Positions 6,486 through 7,535 of a stretch of 7,535 bases of DNA are shown in pieces (position 1 is the stretch's first letter; each line of letters begins with the position of its first letter). The stretch lies in the NCBI GenBank assembly GCA_016875645.1, contig VGPE01000137.1:1-7535 (forward strand), written 5' to 3'. The notes under the pieces are model-generated. The model did not search any database. It was not told the origin of the DNA and saw only the letters and a list, made by a program, of their open reading frames with translations. Source of the DNA: Chloroflexota bacterium. GTDB taxonomy: Bacteria > Chloroflexota > Limnocylindria > Limnocylindrales > CSP1-4. A program made the translations under genes and the position numbers.

Positions 6486-6653
6486 TCAGACCGACGCCCC
6501 GACTTTGCTGAGGGTAGTGGTGAGCGTGTCGCCGATGAACACCAGGGCAAGGATGCAGACGATCGCGATGAGAACGAGGATGAGTCCGTACTCGACGAGG
6601 CCCTGGCCGTTCTCGGCGGCGTCCGATGGACTCGACCGCCGAACAACGGACAT
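6486..6653 (-). CDS. Flp-type pilin (55 aa)
   Basis: The protein has 55 residues, starting MSVVRRSSPSDAAENGQG and continuing LVEYGLILVLIAIVCILALV, then FIGDTLTTTLSKVGASV. This is the Flp/Tad prepilin plan: a short basic leader, a processing site expected after Gly in ENG|QGLVEYG that leaves Glu at +5 and Tyr at +6, one hydrophobic helix and a short tail. Mature pilins of this kind are polymerised into the Tad adhesion pilus. The start is ATG at 6651-6653 with AAAGGAG at 6659-6665, the best Shine-Dalgarno in the window. It carries a Cys in the helix. It is the last of three pilin-like genes and is followed by a hairpin at 6409-6445. Confidence 0.9.
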   Translation of the reverse strand: MSVVRRSSPSDAAENGQGLVEYGLILVLIAIVCILALVFIGDTLTTTLSKVGASV

Positions 6654-6722
6654 CACTGCTCCTTTGCGCCGCGCGCCCGGCCGGGCGGTGCTGACGTGCC
6701 CGCAGCATGATTCCGGAACGGA

Positions 6723-6757
6723 GCGGCGCCGGGCGACGAGGTGTCTCCCGGCGCCGC
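6723..6757 (-). terminator. Strong hairpin between two pilin genes
   Basis: GCGGCGCCGGG (6723-6733) and CCCGGCGCCGC (6747-6757) form a perfect 11-bp stem with a 13-nt loop; GAC/GTC inside the loop can add 3 bp. It starts 15 nt after the stop of the 6772-6942 pilin gene and 69 nt before the next pilin start. Without a T run it is probably a partial terminator or an mRNA-stabilising end that favours expression of the upstream pilin. Confidence 0.6.
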
Positions 6758-6771
6758 CACGCAGCGTGGAT

Positions 6772-6942
6772 CTAGACGGAGTTGCCGACCTTGCTCAGGA
6801 GCGTGCTGACCTGGCCGCCCAGGAAGATCAGGGCGACGATCGCCACGATGGCGATCAGGGCGAGGATCAGGGCGTGCTCAGCGAGGCCCTGGCCTTCCTC
6901 GTCGCGGCGGACCTTGGCGAGGAAATACTGAACGAGCGACAT
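6772..6942 (-). CDS. Flp-type pilin (56 aa) with His in place of the conserved Tyr
   Basis: The protein has 56 residues: leader MSLVQYFLAKVRRDEEG, then QGLAEHALILALIAIVAIVA, then LIFLGGQVSTLLSKVGNSV. Prepilin peptidase would be expected to cut at EEG|QGLAEH, leaving Glu at +5. The usual Tyr at +6 is His here. The start is ATG at 6940-6942 with GGGAG at 6950-6954, spacing 7. The same frame stays open up to 7260, but that part is Arg/Gly-rich and not pilin-like. A perfect palindrome (6969-6982) lies just upstream, and the strong hairpin at 6723-6757 lies just downstream, so this pilin may have its own control. Its tail LLSKVGNSV resembles LSKVGASV of the neighbouring pilin, consistent with tandem duplication. 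Confidence 0.9.
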   Translation of the reverse strand: MSLVQYFLAKVRRDEEGQGLAEHALILALIAIVAIVALIFLGGQVSTLLSKVGNSV

Positions 6943-6968
6943 TCCGGTTCTCCCGATGATGATTGCCA

Positions 6969-6982
6969 CCCTCGATCGAGGG
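6969..6982. promoter_or_regulatory. 14-bp perfect palindrome upstream of the second pilin
   Basis: CCCTCGATCGAGGG is a perfect palindrome located 14 bp before the Shine-Dalgarno of the 6772-6942 pilin gene. It has the size and symmetry of a dimeric regulator's operator. Other symmetric GC elements lie further upstream (GGGGGCCCCC at 7000-7009 and GGCCCGGGCC at 7064-7073). I see no confident promoter; GATAGT on the minus strand near 6992-6997 is a weak -10 candidate. Confidence 0.4.
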
Positions 6983-7032
6983 CTCGGTTCACTATCGATG
7001 GGGGCCCCCGGAATCGCACTAGCACATTCGTA

Positions 7033-7070
7033 CCGAGCGGCCCGGCTTGTCGTCATCCCGAGCGGCCCGG
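7033..7070. repeat. 13-bp direct repeat between pilin genes
   Basis: CCGAGCGGCCCGG occurs at 7033-7045 and again at 7058-7070, 25 bp apart start to start, in the 155-bp gap between the first and second pilin genes. It may be a paired protein-binding site or simply GC-rich duplication. No coding sequence is seen in this gap. Confidence 0.5.
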
Positions 7071-7097
7071 GCCGTCGCCAACCGGCGGCCCCTGCGA

Positions 7098-7289
7098 TCA
7101 GCGCGACGCGCGATCGATCTCGTCGGCGATGATCTCGAGCGCGGCTGCGATCGCGTCGCCGAAGAAGACCAGGACGACGACGGCGACGACCGCCATCAGG
7201 GCGAGGATCAGGCCGTATTCCACCAGCCCCTGGCCGAGGGCGTGGGGCGTGTCCGGGCACCGATCCCGCGCGTCGGGCGGGCCGCTCAC
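7098..7289 (-). CDS. Flp-type pilin-like protein (63 aa)
   Basis: The pilin core is GQGLVEYGLILALMAVVAVV followed by VLVFFGDAIAAALEIIADEI and DRASR. The expected cleavage is ALG|QGLVEYG, leaving Glu at +5 and Tyr at +6. Starting at GTG (7287-7289) gives 63 residues, with a leader MSGPPDARDRCPDTPHAL that is less basic than in its two neighbours and holds a Cys. The GTG lies one base after the stop of the upstream gene, so translation is probably coupled; no clear Shine-Dalgarno is visible. The frame stays open to 7373, but the added N-terminus overlaps the upstream gene and does not look like pilin. The acidic, longer tail differs from the other two pilins, so it may be a minor pilin or pseudopilin. 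Confidence 0.8.
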   Translation of the reverse strand: MSGPPDARDRCPDTPHALGQGLVEYGLILALMAVVAVVVLVFFGDAIAAALEIIADEIDRASR

Positions 7290-7290
7290 C

Positions 7291-7482
7291 TCAGGAGGTG
7301 GCGCTCTCGCGAGCGTCGGTCGTGCCGAAGCGCAGCTCACGGCCGTCGTCGAGCAGCTCGACGTACAGACCAAGCGGCTCCGCGCGCTGCTGGATCTCGC
7401 GCCAGGCCGCGGGCGAGAGGCCGGCGGCCTGATTGGCGGCGCGCTGGGTGCTCTCGATCATCTCGGCCAGGGCGGCCGGCAT
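7291..7482 (-). CDS. Small hypothetical protein next to pilin genes (possibly extends beyond window)
   Basis: I do not recognise this family. From ATG at 7480-7482 it gives 63 residues: a predicted helical first half (MPAALAEMIESTQRAANQAA), then LSPAAWREIQQRAEPLGLYV, then ELLDDGRELRFGTTDARESA. It has no membrane segment or signal peptide, so it is probably cytoplasmic. GAGGA about 10 nt before the ATG could be its ribosome binding site. The same frame stays open to the window edge (HSPVEEAEA precedes the ATG), so the real protein could be longer. It ends one base before the GTG of the first pilin, suggesting cotranscription and coupled translation. Confidence 0.55.
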   Translation of the reverse strand: MPAALAEMIESTQRAANQAAGLSPAAWREIQQRAEPLGLYVELLDDGRELRFGTTDARESATS

Positions 7483-7535
7483 GGCCTCGGCTTCCTCGAC
7501 TGGGGAGTGGCCGCGCCGCAGGCGGCCGACCCGGC

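Noticed and set aside
6131..6646. N-terminal extension of CpaB up to 6646
   Set aside because: The extra 172 residues are Arg/Pro/Ser-rich and unlike CpaB, overlap the hairpin and promoter region and the pilin gene, and a well-placed ribosome binding site supports the start at 6130.
6943..7260. N-terminal extension of the second pilin
   Set aside because: Flp prepilins are 50-65 aa; the extension is Arg/Gly-rich and overlaps another pilin gene, while ATG 6940-6942 has a good ribosome binding site.
1..7535. CRISPR arrays, tRNA or rRNA genes, transposons, phage or defence genes
   Set aside because: I found no regularly spaced repeats, no tRNA-like cloverleaf, no transposase or integrase motifs and no known defence domains on either strand.

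Overview
The window is GC-rich (mostly G/C at third codon positions) and almost every gene lies on the minus strand. I read it from high to low coordinates, the direction of transcription. The core is a Tad/Flp (tight adherence, type IVc pilus) locus. Its CpaE-like protein carries a receiver domain fused to a MinD/ParA-type ATPase, and it is followed by DUF192, ComF and long-form HPF genes. This layout and the codon use suggest Chloroflexota (Limnocylindria-like) or possibly Actinomycetota. That assignment is inferred from family knowledge, not shown by a marker gene.

Layout: an unrecognised small gene at the right edge (7291-7482, possibly running off the window); three tandem small Flp-type pilin genes (7098-7289, 6772-6942, 6486-6653), two of them newly delimited here; a 355-bp leader with a terminator-like hairpin, an extended -10 promoter and an inverted repeat; cpaB (5258-6130); cpaE (up to 5181); tadB remnants (3318-4251); tadC (2384-3313); a DUF192 gene (1948-2379); comF (1078 to about 1719); hpf (295-921). 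A partial plus-strand DUF2087 gene (3-281) converges on hpf at the left edge.

The most notable observation is that the Tad assembly operon looks broken. The cpaE frame stays convincing up to about residue 310 (about 4252) and then reads out of frame into DNA that, in another frame, is clearly the N-terminal part of TadB. The gene normally between them, tadA/cpaF (the secretion motor ATPase), is absent, as are the end of cpaE and the start of tadB. In addition, tadB has an in-frame TAG at 3798-3800 where homologues typically have Gln (CAG). TadC, CpaB, DUF192 and the pilins look intact. Either this is real decay of a pilus system (pilins kept, motor lost) or it is an assembly or consensus error; read mapping would decide. 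comF also lacks a normal start codon in front of its zinc-binding N-terminus, so three anomalies occur in one window.

Working together: Flp prepilins are cleaved by a prepilin peptidase (not in the window) and polymerised by TadA with the TadB/TadC inner-membrane platform. CpaB belongs to the periplasmic/outer-membrane part and CpaE is a localisation/regulatory ATPase. HPF (ribosome hibernation) and ComF (often linked to DNA uptake) are housekeeping or competence-related neighbours. I found no convincing new defence system, CRISPR array, RNA gene or mobile element.
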